Of a DNA stretch of 64,000 nt, positions 16,670 to 25,863 are shown one piece after another (positions within the stretch are counted from its first letter, which is position 1; each line of letters starts with the position of its first letter). Origin of the DNA: AG25 sp035604455 (GTDB lineage: Bacteria > Gemmatimonadota > Gemmatimonadetes > Gemmatimonadales > GWC2-71-9); the NCBI GenBank assembly GCA_035604455.1, contig DATNIM010000021.1, positions 1 through 64,000 on the forward strand, given 5' to 3'. The notes under the pieces were generated by a model that did not search any database, was not told where the DNA came from, and saw nothing but the letters and a program-made list of their open reading frames with translations. The translations under genes were made by a program, and so were the position numbers.

Positions 16670-17857
16670 GTGACCGACATTGCGTATCATCCCACCCGCC
16701 TCCGGGCGCTCCGCGACACGTTCCGCGCGCTGCGCGCCACCGAGTTTCCGTGGACTGCGGACACGGTGTATCTCAACAACGCGTCCATCGGCCCGATCCC
16801 CGAGCGCACCCGCCGGGCGTTGGACGAATTCACCGCGAAGCGTACGGCACCGCACCTCCTGCCGGACCGCGAGCTCCTCGCTGGTCTGCAGGCCGCCCGA
16901 GAACAGGTGGCCCGGCTCATCAACGCGACCGCGGGCGAGATCGCGCTCACGACCAACACCGGGGTCGGGCTTAACCTGGCCGCGCGGGCCCTGCCGCTAC
17001 GCCCGGGCGACGTCGTGCTCGTCTCGGACAAGCAGTTCCCGGCCAACGTCTACCCGTGGCTGCTGCTCAAGAAGGATGGGATCGAAGTTGAGCTGGCGCC
17101 GTGCGCGCCGGGTGGCTGGCCCGACGAAGACTACCTGGTCGAGCGGCTGGCGGACCCGCGCGTACGCGTCCTCGCCGTGTCGTTCGTGCAGTTCTCAAAC
17201 GGCTATCGTGTGGATCTCGGGCGCGTCGGCGCCGCCTGCCGCGCGAACGGCACGTTCCTCGTCGTCGACGGCATCCAGGGCGTCGGGAACTCGGTGCTGG
17301 ACGTGCAGGAGACCCCCGTCGACATTCTCGCTTGCGGGGGGCAGAAGTGGCTCATGTCCCCATGGGGTTCGGGGTTCCTGTACGTCCGGCGCGAGCTCGT
17401 GCGGGTACTCGAGCCCGCTGTAGCGGGCTGGATGGCGTTCGAGGGGACGGACGACTTCTCCCGCCTCACCGAGTACAACCCGACATTCCGAGGCGACGCG
17501 CGTCGGTTCGAGATGGCCACGTTGCCCTATCAGGATTTCGTCGGCTTGACGGTGTCGGCCGGTCTCTTGGCCGAACTCGGGATTCGCGACATCGCCGAGC
17601 ACACGCGCTCGCTCCACGAGCCCGTGTGGCAGTGGGCGGATGCAGTGGGGATGCGGGTCGTGTCGCCGCGCGACGAGGCGCACCGCTCGGCGATCGTCTG
17701 CCTCGCACCGGAGCGCGCGGCCGAGGCGTTTCACGCCGTGCGTCGCGCCCACATCGTCTGCTCGCTTCGGGAGGGGGCGATCCGCCTGTCGCCCCATTGC
17801 TTCAACACGGCGGATGAAATGGAACGCGTCCTCGGCGTCCTCGAGGAGTTCGCCTAG
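16670..17857 (+). CDS. Class V aminotransferase / cysteine desulfurase-like PLP enzyme
   Basis: 395 residues from the GTG at 16670; a GTG at 16607 would add 21 residues that look unlike the family. PLP fold type I: VYLNNASIGPIPERTRRALD, LTTNTGVGLNLAARALPL, LAVSFVQFSNGYRVDLG, VVDGIQGVGNSVLD, and the Schiff-base lysine in ACGGQKWLMSPWGSGFLYV. It resembles selenocysteine lyase/isopenicillin-epimerase-like proteins; I see no catalytic cysteine loop, so the substrate is open. Stands alone, with its stop shared (CTAG) with tyrS. Confidence 0.85.
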   Translation: MTDIAYHPTRLRALRDTFRALRATEFPWTADTVYLNNASIGPIPERTRRALDEFTAKRTAPHLLPDRELLAGLQAAREQVARLINATAGEIALTTNTGVGLNLAARALPLRPGDVVLVSDKQFPANVYPWLLLKKDGIEVELAPCAPGGWPDEDYLVERLADPRVRVLAVSFVQFSNGYRVDLGRVGAACRANGTFLVVDGIQGVGNSVLDVQETPVDILACGGQKWLMSPWGSGFLYVRRELVRVLEPAVAGWMAFEGTDDFSRLTEYNPTFRGDARRFEMATLPYQDFVGLTVSAGLLAELGIRDIAEHTRSLHEPVWQWADAVGMRVVSPRDEAHRSAIVCLAPERAAEAFHAVRRAHIVCSLREGAIRLSPHCFNTADEMERVLGVLEEFA

Positions 17858-19119
17858 CGGTCCCGAGGTTCGAGCAGGGCGTAGTCCTTTTTCCCGCGAC
17901 GCAGCAGCACGTGGCCGCCCGCGAGCCCATCCGACGGACCGATCCGGCGTTCAGGATCCTGCACGCGGACCTGGTTCACGTAGATCCCCCCTTGTTGAAT
18001 GGCCCGGCGCGCATCGCTCTTGGAGGTGGCGAGCCCCACCTGTGTGAGGGCATCAACGAGGGGCACGTCGCCCTCCGGCGGCAGCGCGCCGGTCGGGATC
18101 TCGGAGGAGAGCGTGGCGAGCGCGGGAGCGCTCACGCGGCGCGGATCGGAGTCGTCGAAGAGCAACGCGCTCGCGGCGGCGGCGCCGTCGGCGGCCGCGG
18201 GCCCGTGCACGAGCGCGGTGAGATCCGCGGCGAGACGGCGCTGGGCCACGCGGGCCGCGGGATTCTTGGCGTGTTCGGCGAGGACGGCCGCAATGTCGTC
18301 GGCCACTCGGGACGTGAAGTACTTGAGATAGCGCTCGACGTCCCGGTCGTCGCTGTTGATCCAGAACTGGTAGAGCTTGTAGGGCGACGTGCGCACCGGA
18401 TCAAGCCAGATCGCCCCCGCCTCGGTTTTCCCGAACTTGGCGCCGGTCGCCGTCGTGACGAGGGGTGCCACGAGGCCGTGCGCCTCTTTTCCCTCGACTC
18501 TGCGAATGAGGTCGATGCCCGCGGTGATGTTGCCCCACTGGTCGCTGCCGCCCACTTGGACGCTGCACCGATGGGTCCGCGCGAGGTGCAGGAAATCGAA
18601 AGCCTGGAGCAGGATGTAGCTGAACTCGGTGTAGGAGATGCCCGCCTCGAGACGGCCCTGGATGGACTCCTTCTGCAGCATCACGTTCACGGTGAAGTGC
18701 TTGCCGACGTCGCGGAGGAAGTCGAGCAGCGGCTCCGGGGAAAGCCAGTCGGCGTTGTTCAGCACCCGGGCCTGGGCCGGCCCGGGGTCGAAGTCCAGGA
18801 ACCGCTGCATCTGATCGCGCTGGCGGTGCAGGTTCTCGCGAATCTCTTCCCGCGACAGCAGCGGACGCTCGTCGCGCTTCCCGCTCGGATCGCCGATCAG
18901 GCCAGTGCCGCCGCCCATGAGGACGATTGGCTGATGGCCAGCTCGTTGAAAGTGTCGGAGCAGTGTGAGCGGGATCAGGTTCCCAAGCTGCAGGCTCGGT
19001 GCGGTGGGATCGAACCCGGCGTAGACGGCCGTGGGCCCGCGGCCGAGGTGCGTGGCGAGGGCGGGCGTGGCCTGCTGCACGAGGTCGCGGCACTCGAGCT
19101 CGGCGATCAGGTCCGGCAT
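17854..19119 (-). CDS. tyrS: Tyrosyl-tRNA synthetase
   Basis: 421 residues, class I synthetase. AVYAGFDPTAPSLQLGNLIP holds the HIGH equivalent, then VLMGGGTGLIGDPSGKRDER, VQVGGSDQWGNITAGIDLIR for tyrosine/ATP binding, and the KMSKS equivalent KFGKTEAGA. The C terminus is an S4 RNA-binding domain (LATSKSDARRAIQQGGIYVN). This is the TyrS subgroup with KFGKT, found in many bacteria. ATG start at 19119. Single gene, divergent from the PBP gene over about 70 bp. Confidence 0.96.
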   Translation of the reverse strand: MPDLIAELECRDLVQQATPALATHLGRGPTAVYAGFDPTAPSLQLGNLIPLTLLRHFQRAGHQPIVLMGGGTGLIGDPSGKRDERPLLSREEIRENLHRQRDQMQRFLDFDPGPAQARVLNNADWLSPEPLLDFLRDVGKHFTVNVMLQKESIQGRLEAGISYTEFSYILLQAFDFLHLARTHRCSVQVGGSDQWGNITAGIDLIRRVEGKEAHGLVAPLVTTATGAKFGKTEAGAIWLDPVRTSPYKLYQFWINSDDRDVERYLKYFTSRVADDIAAVLAEHAKNPAARVAQRRLAADLTALVHGPAAADGAAAASALLFDDSDPRRVSAPALATLSSEIPTGALPPEGDVPLVDALTQVGLATSKSDARRAIQQGGIYVNQVRVQDPERRIGPSDGLAGGHVLLRRGKKDYALLEPRDR

Positions 19120-19189
19120 GGGGCGGAATCGTAAGAGTCCCTCGAACTGGTAGCAAGGCGCCGACGCCTCGACTAGGTTGTCCGAGCAG

Positions 19190-21349
19190 ATGGCCTCCGT
19201 GACGGCGCCCCTCGCGCCGCGGCTCCCTCCCCAGCCTTGGTGGCGGCACCCGGAAATCCGCGTTCGGCTGCTCGGCGCGGCCGCCCTGGTCCTCGCCTAC
19301 CTGGCCGGCGTCGGCTACGGCTCATGGACGCGCGTGTGCGCGGCCGAGCGGTGCCCCTCGATCTCGCGCCTGGTGAGCGGGCCGGGCCCCCAGCAGACCT
19401 CCAAGGTGTTCGCGGCCGACGGCCGCCTGATCGCCGAGCTCGGTCTCGAACGGCGCACCGTGCTGCCCTTGGGCGAGATCCCGCCCGCCGTGCAGCAGGC
19501 CTTCATCGTCACCGAAGACAAGCGCTTCTACTCGCATCACGGGATCGACTATTGGCGCATCTTCGGCGCCATCAAGGCCGACGTCTTTTCGATGAGCTGG
19601 GCCCAGGGGTTTTCCACGATCACGATGCAGCTCGCGCGCAACATCTTCCCCGAGGAGATCTCGCGGGAAAAGACGCTGACGCGCAAACTGAAAGAGGCGC
19701 GCGTCGCGCTCGAGATCGAGCACCACTTCCCGAAGGATTCGATCCTCCAGCTCTACTTGAATCAGATCGACCTCGGCGCGGGGGCGCACGGGGTCGAGGC
19801 CGCGGCGCAGGTGTATTTCGGCAAGTCCGCGCGCCAGTTGAACGTCGCCGAAGCCGCGACCCTCGCCGCGCTGCCCAAGGGGCCCGCCAAGTACGACCCC
19901 CGCACGCACCCCGATCGGGCGGTTCGGCGGCGCAACGCCGTACTCACGCTGATGCGCGATCAGGGGTACCTCACGCCCGCCGACGCGGAGCTCTGGAAAG
20001 CCTACCCCCTGCTCCTCACGACCACGCGCACGAACTACGGCGACGTCGCGCCGTACTTCGTCGAATGGCTCCGACAGGATCTCGACAAGCGCTACGGTCG
20101 GGACCTCTACGAAGGGGGACTGCGCATCTACACCACGCTCGATCTCGACATGCAGGACGCCGCTGAGCGGGCCGTCCAGGCGCAGCTCGACGCGATCGAG
20201 TCGGGGGTGTACTCGAGCGGCAAGGCCCCGGGCCGCGTGACCTATCGCGACTACATCGAGTCCGCCAAGGCGTCCGGGGAGGACCACGGACCGTTCACGC
20301 CCTACCTCCAGGGCGCGCTCGTCGCCATCGAGGCCAACACGGGCTACATCCGCGCGATGGTCGGGGGACGCGACTTCGACGACTCGAAGTTCAACCGGGC
20401 CACCCAGGCGATCCGGCAGCCCGGGTCCACGTTCAAGCCGTTCGTGTACTCGACGGCCGTGCGGGCCGGTCATCCCGTCACGGAGATCCTCGACGATTCG
20501 CCGCTCAACCCGCCCGTGCTCCAGCTCGACAGCACCCTGTGGCAGCCGAAGGACGACGACGACACCACGCTGGGCCTCATTCCCATGCGGGAAGCGCTCT
20601 ACCTGTCGCGCAACCTCGCTACGATCAAGCTCGGGATGCAGCTCGGGGAGCAGGCGGTGATCGGCGAGGCCCGCCGCTACGGTCTCACGAGTCCCCTGCG
20701 GCCGTATCCGTCCCTGCACATCGGCGCGAACGGCGTGATTCCGCTCGAGATGATTGCGGCCTACACGTCGTTCGCCACCCTCGGTACGCGGGCCGACCCG
20801 CAGGGGATTCTCCGGGTCGAGGACAGTCGCGGCACGATCCTCTGGCAGCCGGCCGTGCGGCGGGAGGAGGTCATGGACCCCGCGCACACGTGGCTCCTCG
20901 TCGACATGATGAAGGACGTGATCCGCCGCGGCACCGCGTTCAGCGCCGTCTGGAAGGCCGGGTTCACGCTGCCCGCAGCTGGGAAGACGGGGACGACCGA
21001 CGACTACACGGACGCCTGGTTCATCGGCTACACGCCGGAGCTCGTGGCCGGGGTGTGGATCGGCTACGATCTCCAGCAGCGGATCCTCGATCACAACGCC
21101 GGCGGAGGCCGGATCGCGGCACCGGCCTGGACGGAGTTCATGCGGGACGTCTACCAGCGGCGCCCGCCCCCCGCCGACTGGGCGCGCCCCGACTCTCTCG
21201 TGACGCGGGAAGTCGATTGGAGCAACGGGTACCTCGCCTCGCCCTACTGTCCGCTGGAAGTGCGCCACTGGGATTGGTTCTTCCCCGGCACGGAGCCGAC
21301 GCTGGTATGCCCGGTGCACGCGCCCTTCGGCATCGGGGTGACCCCTTAG
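19190..21349 (+). CDS. Class A penicillin-binding protein (PBP1A family)
   Basis: 719 residues from the ATG at 19190; a TTG four codons earlier is possible. One transmembrane anchor (residues about 27-46) leads into a GT51 glycosyltransferase (VTEDKRFYSHHGIDYWRIFG, GFSTITMQLARNIF, KEARVALEIEHHFPKDSILQ) and a transpeptidase with SxxK in QPGSTFKPFVY, SxN in LSRNLATIKL and KTG in AAGKTGTTDDYTDAWFIGY. It polymerises and cross-links peptidoglycan in the periplasm. The short C-terminal tail has two cysteines (YCPLEV, LVCPVHAP). The amidohydrolase gene follows after 2 bp. Confidence 0.95.
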   Translation: MASVTAPLAPRLPPQPWWRHPEIRVRLLGAAALVLAYLAGVGYGSWTRVCAAERCPSISRLVSGPGPQQTSKVFAADGRLIAELGLERRTVLPLGEIPPAVQQAFIVTEDKRFYSHHGIDYWRIFGAIKADVFSMSWAQGFSTITMQLARNIFPEEISREKTLTRKLKEARVALEIEHHFPKDSILQLYLNQIDLGAGAHGVEAAAQVYFGKSARQLNVAEAATLAALPKGPAKYDPRTHPDRAVRRRNAVLTLMRDQGYLTPADAELWKAYPLLLTTTRTNYGDVAPYFVEWLRQDLDKRYGRDLYEGGLRIYTTLDLDMQDAAERAVQAQLDAIESGVYSSGKAPGRVTYRDYIESAKASGEDHGPFTPYLQGALVAIEANTGYIRAMVGGRDFDDSKFNRATQAIRQPGSTFKPFVYSTAVRAGHPVTEILDDSPLNPPVLQLDSTLWQPKDDDDTTLGLIPMREALYLSRNLATIKLGMQLGEQAVIGEARRYGLTSPLRPYPSLHIGANGVIPLEMIAAYTSFATLGTRADPQGILRVEDSRGTILWQPAVRREEVMDPAHTWLLVDMMKDVIRRGTAFSAVWKAGFTLPAAGKTGTTDDYTDAWFIGYTPELVAGVWIGYDLQQRILDHNAGGGRIAAPAWTEFMRDVYQRRPPPADWARPDSLVTREVDWSNGYLASPYCPLEVRHWDWFFPGTEPTLVCPVHAPFGIGVTP

Positions 21350-21351
21350 GC

Positions 21352-22533
21352 GTGCTGCGGCTCGAGGCCGGAGTCGTTCATCCGGTCACGGCGCCGCGGA
21401 TCGCTCACGGCGCCGTGCTGGTCGACGAGACGGGCCGCATTGCCGCCATCGGCCCCGATGCTCTCGTGCCCCGCCCACCTGGGGCCCGGACGTTCGCGTT
21501 TCCCGGGGGTCTCCTCGTCCCCGGCCTCGTCAACTGCCACACGCATCTCGAACTGACTGAGCTCGCGGGGCGCGTGCCGCCGCTTGCGTTCCCCGCCTGG
21601 ATCCGCTCGGTCCGCGCGGCGAAGGACGCGACGCCTCCGGAGGCGTTCGCGCGGGCAGCACAGCAGGGGCTGCGGGACTGCTGGGCGGCTGGGGTCACGT
21701 GTATCGCCGACACCGGGAGCACGGGCGCCGCCCTGGACGCGCTCCACGCCCTCGGCGGGCGAGGGGTTGGCTATCAGGAGGTGTTCGGCCCCGCCACGAG
21801 CCAAGTCGCGTCGAGTCTCGCCGAGCTCGAACGGACGCTGGACTACGCTCGCCCCGCGACCTCGGCCCGCGTCCGGCTCGGCGTGTCGCCGCACGCTCCG
21901 TACACCGTGAGCGCGCCGCTCTACCGGGCGGTCGCTGCGCTCGCACGACGCGAGGGCCTGCCGACCGCCGTCCACATCGCCGAATCGCCCGACGAATCCG
22001 CATTCGTCCACGATGGTCGCGGCCCGTTCGCCGATGCGTGGCAGGGGCGCGGCATCGCCGTCGAGCCGCATCACCTCTCCCCGGTGGGGTACCTCGCCGC
22101 TCTTGACGTGCTCGATGCCACGGTCTTGTGTATCCATTGCGTCCAGCTCGACGCGACCGATATCGACACGCTCCGCCGGACCGGCGTCGCGATCGCCCAC
22201 TGTCCCCGCTCGAACCGCGCCCACGGCCACGGGGTGGCCCCGCTCGCCGCGCTCCGGGCGGCGGGTATCCGCGTGGGCCTGGGCACGGACTCGGTGGTGA
22301 GCGCGGGCGATGTCGAACTCGCCGCGGAGGCGTCGGCCGCGGGACTCGGCGGAGACGACGCGCTCCGCATGCTGACCCTCGAGGGCGCCCGCGCGCTCGG
22401 GTGGGACGACCGGATCGGCTCGCTCGAGGTCGGCAAGGAGGCGGACCTCGCCGTTTTCCCGCTCGCCCCCTCGGAGGCGGTCGGGCGCGAGGCCGTGCTC
22501 ACCGTCGTCGCCGGGCGGGTGGTGCACGGCTAG
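21352..22533 (+). CDS. Metal-dependent amidohydrolase (deaminase-like)
   Basis: 393 residues, amidohydrolase superfamily TIM barrel. Metal ligands are read in LVPGLVNCHTHLELTELAGR (HxH), the His of TAVHIAESPDE, CIHCVQLDATDIDTL, and the Asp of VGLGTDSVVSAGDVELAAEA; the C-terminal beta domain closes with GSLEVGKEADLAVF. The pattern suits the SsnA/MtaD group that deaminates adenosine-like or futalosine-like compounds, but the substrate cannot be fixed from sequence. GTG start two bases after the PBP gene and nine bases before argR. Confidence 0.85.
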   Translation: MLRLEAGVVHPVTAPRIAHGAVLVDETGRIAAIGPDALVPRPPGARTFAFPGGLLVPGLVNCHTHLELTELAGRVPPLAFPAWIRSVRAAKDATPPEAFARAAQQGLRDCWAAGVTCIADTGSTGAALDALHALGGRGVGYQEVFGPATSQVASSLAELERTLDYARPATSARVRLGVSPHAPYTVSAPLYRAVAALARREGLPTAVHIAESPDESAFVHDGRGPFADAWQGRGIAVEPHHLSPVGYLAALDVLDATVLCIHCVQLDATDIDTLRRTGVAIAHCPRSNRAHGHGVAPLAALRAAGIRVGLGTDSVVSAGDVELAAEASAAGLGGDDALRMLTLEGARALGWDDRIGSLEVGKEADLAVFPLAPSEAVGREAVLTVVAGRVVHG

Positions 22534-22542
22534 ATTCCCGGC

Positions 22543-22995
22543 GTGAAGACGCAGCGACACGCCGCCCTCCTGAAAATCGTCCGCCAGCAGCACGTCGCGA
22601 GCCAGGAACAGCTCCGCGCCCTCCTGCGCGAGGAGGGCTTCGAAGTGACCCAGGCCACGCTCTCCCGCGACATCCGTGAGCTGCGGCTCGGCAAGGTGGC
22701 GACCCCGGATGGTGCATCGCGGTACGCACCGCCCTCCGACGCGGGCGTCCGGCCGCCGCTCGACAAGGTGGTGCCGGCGCTGCTCGTCTCCGTGGACGGC
22801 GTCGGCCCGCTGATCGTCGTGAAGACCCCGGCCGGTGGAGCACAAGCGCTGGGGATCGCGCTGGACGGCGCCGGATGGCCCGAGGTCATCGGCACGATCG
22901 CCGGGGACGACGCGGTGCTCGTGATCACGCGCAGCGAACGCGGCCGCCGCACGGTGCAGGCGCGGTTGAGTGAGCTCGGAGGACTCACACCCTGA
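22543..22995 (+). CDS. argR: Arginine repressor
   Basis: 150 residues, full-length ArgR. The winged-helix N-terminal domain has VASQEQLRALLREEGFEVTQ followed by ATLSRDIRELRLGK. The C-terminal hexamerisation and arginine-binding domain contains ALGIALDGAGWPEVIGTIAG then DDAVLVITRSERG. It starts GTG at 22543, nine bases after the amidohydrolase stop, and lies just upstream of argGH, whose promoter carries a dyad of ARG-box type (23036-23057). It should repress arginine synthesis when arginine is abundant. Confidence 0.94.
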   Translation: MKTQRHAALLKIVRQQHVASQEQLRALLREEGFEVTQATLSRDIRELRLGKVATPDGASRYAPPSDAGVRPPLDKVVPALLVSVDGVGPLIVVKTPAGGAQALGIALDGAGWPEVIGTIAGDDAVLVITRSERGRRTVQARLSELGGLTP

Positions 22996-23009
22996 CCTGA
23001 CCGAGGCCG

Positions 23010-23037
23010 TTGACACGCGGCCCGGGCGCTGTATGTT
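23010..23037 (+). promoter_or_regulatory. Probable sigma-70 promoter of argGH
   Basis: A consensus -35 TTGACA (23010-23015) is followed after 16 bp by TATGTT (23032-23037), a fair -10 element. It lies in the argR-argG gap, 36 bp before the argG ATG, and its -10 box touches the inverted repeat at 23036-23057. Confidence 0.6.
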
Positions 23038-23057
23038 TATGCATCTCTCTGCATAAA
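23036..23057 (+). promoter_or_regulatory. Probable ArgR operator (ARG box)
   Basis: Perfect inverted repeat: TTTATGCA, a 6-base spacer, TGCATAAA. AT-rich in a GC-rich genome and overlapping the -10 box and likely transcription start of argG. Known ARG boxes are about 18-bp AT-rich palindromes with TGCAT/TGAAT-like half sites. The argR gene is adjacent, so ArgR repression of argGH is the natural reading. Confidence 0.65.
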
Positions 23058-23072
23058 AGGTGCAGGCGTCTG

Positions 23073-24305
23073 ATGACAGGGCCGTTCGTCGTACTGGCCT
23101 ACTCGGGTGGCCTGGATACTTCTGCGATCGTGCCCTGGCTCCGTGAACGCTACGGTTCCAGGGTCTTGTGTTTCGCGGCGGATCTCGGGCAGGGCGTGGG
23201 CGAGCTCGGGGACTTGGTCGAGAAGGCCAAGCGCTCGGGTGCGGTCGATTGCGTCGTCGAGGACCTCCGCGAAGAGTTCGTCCGCGACTTTGTGTTTCCC
23301 ACGCTGCGCGCGGGCGCGGTCTATGCGCGAACGTATCTCCTCGGCACCGCGATGGCGCGGCCGCTCACGGCCGCGCGACAGGTCGCGGTGGCCCGCCGGG
23401 CGGGCGCTCAGGCGCTCGCGCACGGGTGTACCGGGAAGGGCAACGATCAGGTCCGCTTCGAGCTGAGCTACGCCGCTTTGGCGCCGGATCTCCAGGTGAT
23501 CGCGCCCTGGCGGGAATGGGACTTCAAGAGCCGCGAGGAGCTCATCGCCTTCGTGAAGTCCCGCGGCGTGCCCGTCACGGCGACGGCCGAGAAGCCGTAC
23601 TCGACCGACCGCAATCTGTGGCACTGCTCGCACGAAGGTGGGATCCTCGAGGACCCCGCTCAGGAAGCGCCTCCCCACATTTTCGTGATGACGACCGACC
23701 CCCAGGCGGCGTCCGACCGACCGGTCACGGTGGCGATCGATTTCGAGGCCGGGACACCGGTCGCGGTCGATCACGTGCCGCTCGGGCCGGTCGAGCTCCT
23801 GGACACGCTGAATGCGATGGCCGGGGAAGCGGGCGTCGGGCGGGCGGACGTCGTCGAGGATCGCCTTGTGGGCATGAAGTCGCGCGGGGTCTACGAAACG
23901 CCGGGCGGCACGCTGCTCCACGCGGCGCACCGCGAGATCGAACAGCTCGTTCTCGACCGCCGCACCCTGCGGATCAAGGACACCCTCGCCCTCGACTACG
24001 CGGATCTCGTCTACGATGGGCGGTGGTGGACGCCCGAGCGCGAAGCCCTCGATGCCCTCGTCACGGTCACTCAGCGACACGTGACCGGGACGGTGCGCCT
24101 CAAGCTGTACAAGGGCAGCGTCACCGTGGCGGGTCGCGAGAGTCCCTACGCGCTCTACCAGCCGTCCTACGCGACGTTCGGAAAGGACAACGTGTACAAC
24201 CAAAAAGACGCGGAAGGGTTCATCCACCTCTACGGTCTCGCCATCAAGATCGGCGCGGGGCTCGCCGCCGCGCGCCAGCGCGAAGTCGGGGCCGTCGCAG
24301 ACTGA
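23073..24305 (+). CDS. argG: Argininosuccinate synthase
   Basis: 410 residues. Joins citrulline and aspartate with ATP, the seventh step of arginine synthesis. The N-terminal PP-loop FVVLAYSGGLDTSAIVPWLR binds ATP; the synthase motifs follow: LAHGCTGKGNDQVRFELSYA, CSHEGGILEDP, RGVYETPGGTLLHAAHREIE. The ATG at 23073 gives the normal N terminus; an upstream start would run through the promoter and operator. The stop overlaps the argH start (TGATG). Confidence 0.96.
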   Translation: MTGPFVVLAYSGGLDTSAIVPWLRERYGSRVLCFAADLGQGVGELGDLVEKAKRSGAVDCVVEDLREEFVRDFVFPTLRAGAVYARTYLLGTAMARPLTAARQVAVARRAGAQALAHGCTGKGNDQVRFELSYAALAPDLQVIAPWREWDFKSREELIAFVKSRGVPVTATAEKPYSTDRNLWHCSHEGGILEDPAQEAPPHIFVMTTDPQAASDRPVTVAIDFEAGTPVAVDHVPLGPVELLDTLNAMAGEAGVGRADVVEDRLVGMKSRGVYETPGGTLLHAAHREIEQLVLDRRTLRIKDTLALDYADLVYDGRWWTPEREALDALVTVTQRHVTGTVRLKLYKGSVTVAGRESPYALYQPSYATFGKDNVYNQKDAEGFIHLYGLAIKIGAGLAAARQREVGAVAD

Positions 24306-25711
24306 TGACCACGCACCCTACCGAGACCGCGCCCCACCAGATGTGGGGTGGCCGGTTCACCGTCGGCGCGAGCGAAGCCCTGGACGCTCTGAATCGCAGC
24401 CTTCCCGTTGACCACCGCCTGTGGCCGCAGGACGTCGCGGCAAGCAAGGCGTGGGTGCATGCCCTGGGCCGCGTCGGAGTGCTCGGCCCGGCCGAGGAGA
24501 CCCTGCTCCTTGACGGGCTCGATCGCGTGGCCGAGCGACTGGCCGACGGCGCGGCTGTTGGAGCCCCGGACGAAGACGTGCATACGCTGGTCGAGCGGCT
24601 CCTCTACGAAGAAGTCGGTGCGGTCGCGGGGAAGCTCCATACCGGCAGATCCCGGAACGACCAGGTCGCGACCGATCTGCGCCTGTGGACCCTCGCCGCG
24701 ATGGACCGGTTGGATGAGGACATCGCGGCCTTCGGCCGGGCCATCACGGCGCGCGCGCGGGCAGGGATCGATGATTTCCTTCCGGGCTACACCCATGGAC
24801 AGCGGGCGCAGCCGGTGCGCTGGGCCTACGTGCTCCTCGCCCACGTATGGCCGCTCGTGCGCGACCGGCAGCGGTTCGCCGATGCACGCCGCCGAGTGGC
24901 GGAATTGCCGCTCGGGTCCGGGGCCCTCGCCGGGTCGGGGTTCCCCGTGGACCGGGTGCTCTTGAAGGAGGCCCTCGGGTTTCGGACCGTCTCAGCGAAC
25001 GCCCTGGACGTGACGGGTGACCGGGACTTCGTCGCCGAGGTGCTGTTCACCCTCACGTTGCTCGGCACGCATCTCTCGCGGTTCGCCGCCGAGATCGTCC
25101 AATACGCGAGCGCGGAGTTCGGCTTCGTGAAGCTCGCCGACGAGTTCAGTACGGGGTCGAGCCTCCTTCCCCAGAAGCGCAATCCGGACGTCTTCGAGCT
25201 GGCGCGCGCCAAATCCGCGCGTTTGCTCGGGGACTTAGTGGCGCTGCTTGCGACCTTGAAGGGGTTGCCGGCGGGTTACAGCAAGGACCTGCAGGAAGAC
25301 AAGGCGCTCCTGTTCGATGCCTTCGACACGCTGAGCCTCGTGCTCCCGGCGCTCACCGGGGCCGTGTCCACTTGGACGACCGACCGCGATCGGATGCACC
25401 GGGCGCTCGACGCGTCGCTCCGCGCCACGGACCTCGCCGATCTCCTCGTGGAGGGCGGTGTGCCGTTCCGTGAGAGCCACGGGCTCGTCGGTCGCCTCGT
25501 CCGGGAGGCCGAACGCGCGGGGGTGCCGCTGGACCGCGTGGCCCCGGCGGTGGCGGGGCAGATCCATCCCGCGCTGGCCGCGGCCCTGTCGCAACTCGGC
25601 ACGTGGGAGGACTCGATCGAGGGCCGCGCCACGCCGGGGGGCTCCTCGCGCGCGTCGGTCGAGGACCAACTCGACGAACTGCGGAAGGCCCTCGCTCCCG
25701 CGATCCCTTGA
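24305..25711 (+). CDS. argH: Argininosuccinate lyase
   Basis: 468 residues. Splits argininosuccinate into arginine and fumarate, last step of the pathway. MWGGRFTVGASEALDALNRS opens the fold, EDVHTLVERLLYEEVGAVAG and KLHTGRSRNDQVATDLRLW follow, and the fumarase/aspartase superfamily signature GSSLLPQKRNPDVFELARAK holds the flexible catalytic loop serine. TPGGSSRASVEDQL near the C terminus is usual. ATG overlaps the argG stop. No other arginine genes are in view. Confidence 0.96.
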   Translation: MTTHPTETAPHQMWGGRFTVGASEALDALNRSLPVDHRLWPQDVAASKAWVHALGRVGVLGPAEETLLLDGLDRVAERLADGAAVGAPDEDVHTLVERLLYEEVGAVAGKLHTGRSRNDQVATDLRLWTLAAMDRLDEDIAAFGRAITARARAGIDDFLPGYTHGQRAQPVRWAYVLLAHVWPLVRDRQRFADARRRVAELPLGSGALAGSGFPVDRVLLKEALGFRTVSANALDVTGDRDFVAEVLFTLTLLGTHLSRFAAEIVQYASAEFGFVKLADEFSTGSSLLPQKRNPDVFELARAKSARLLGDLVALLATLKGLPAGYSKDLQEDKALLFDAFDTLSLVLPALTGAVSTWTTDRDRMHRALDASLRATDLADLLVEGGVPFRESHGLVGRLVREAERAGVPLDRVAPAVAGQIHPALAAALSQLGTWEDSIEGRATPGGSSRASVEDQLDELRKALAPAIP

Positions 25712-25863
25712 AGCCCGGCGGGGCCCTGTGCGCCACGAGTCGATTGTGGACGCGCACCCACCCCGCAACCGCCCGTCTTGCCGTGTCTTAGCCGCCTAGG
25801 TAGCATACGTGGCCGCCGCCCCCGCCCCGGGTCGGCGACCGCGCTTCTCTTCGGAGACCGACC

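Noticed and set aside
19322..21319. Open minus-strand frame of 665 codons opposite the PBP gene
   Set aside because: Same shadow pattern; the plus strand has a full class A PBP with all motifs.
23168..24300. Open plus-strand frame through argG continuing into argH
   Set aside because: The part over argG is an off-frame shadow; only the portion from 24305 encodes ArgH.
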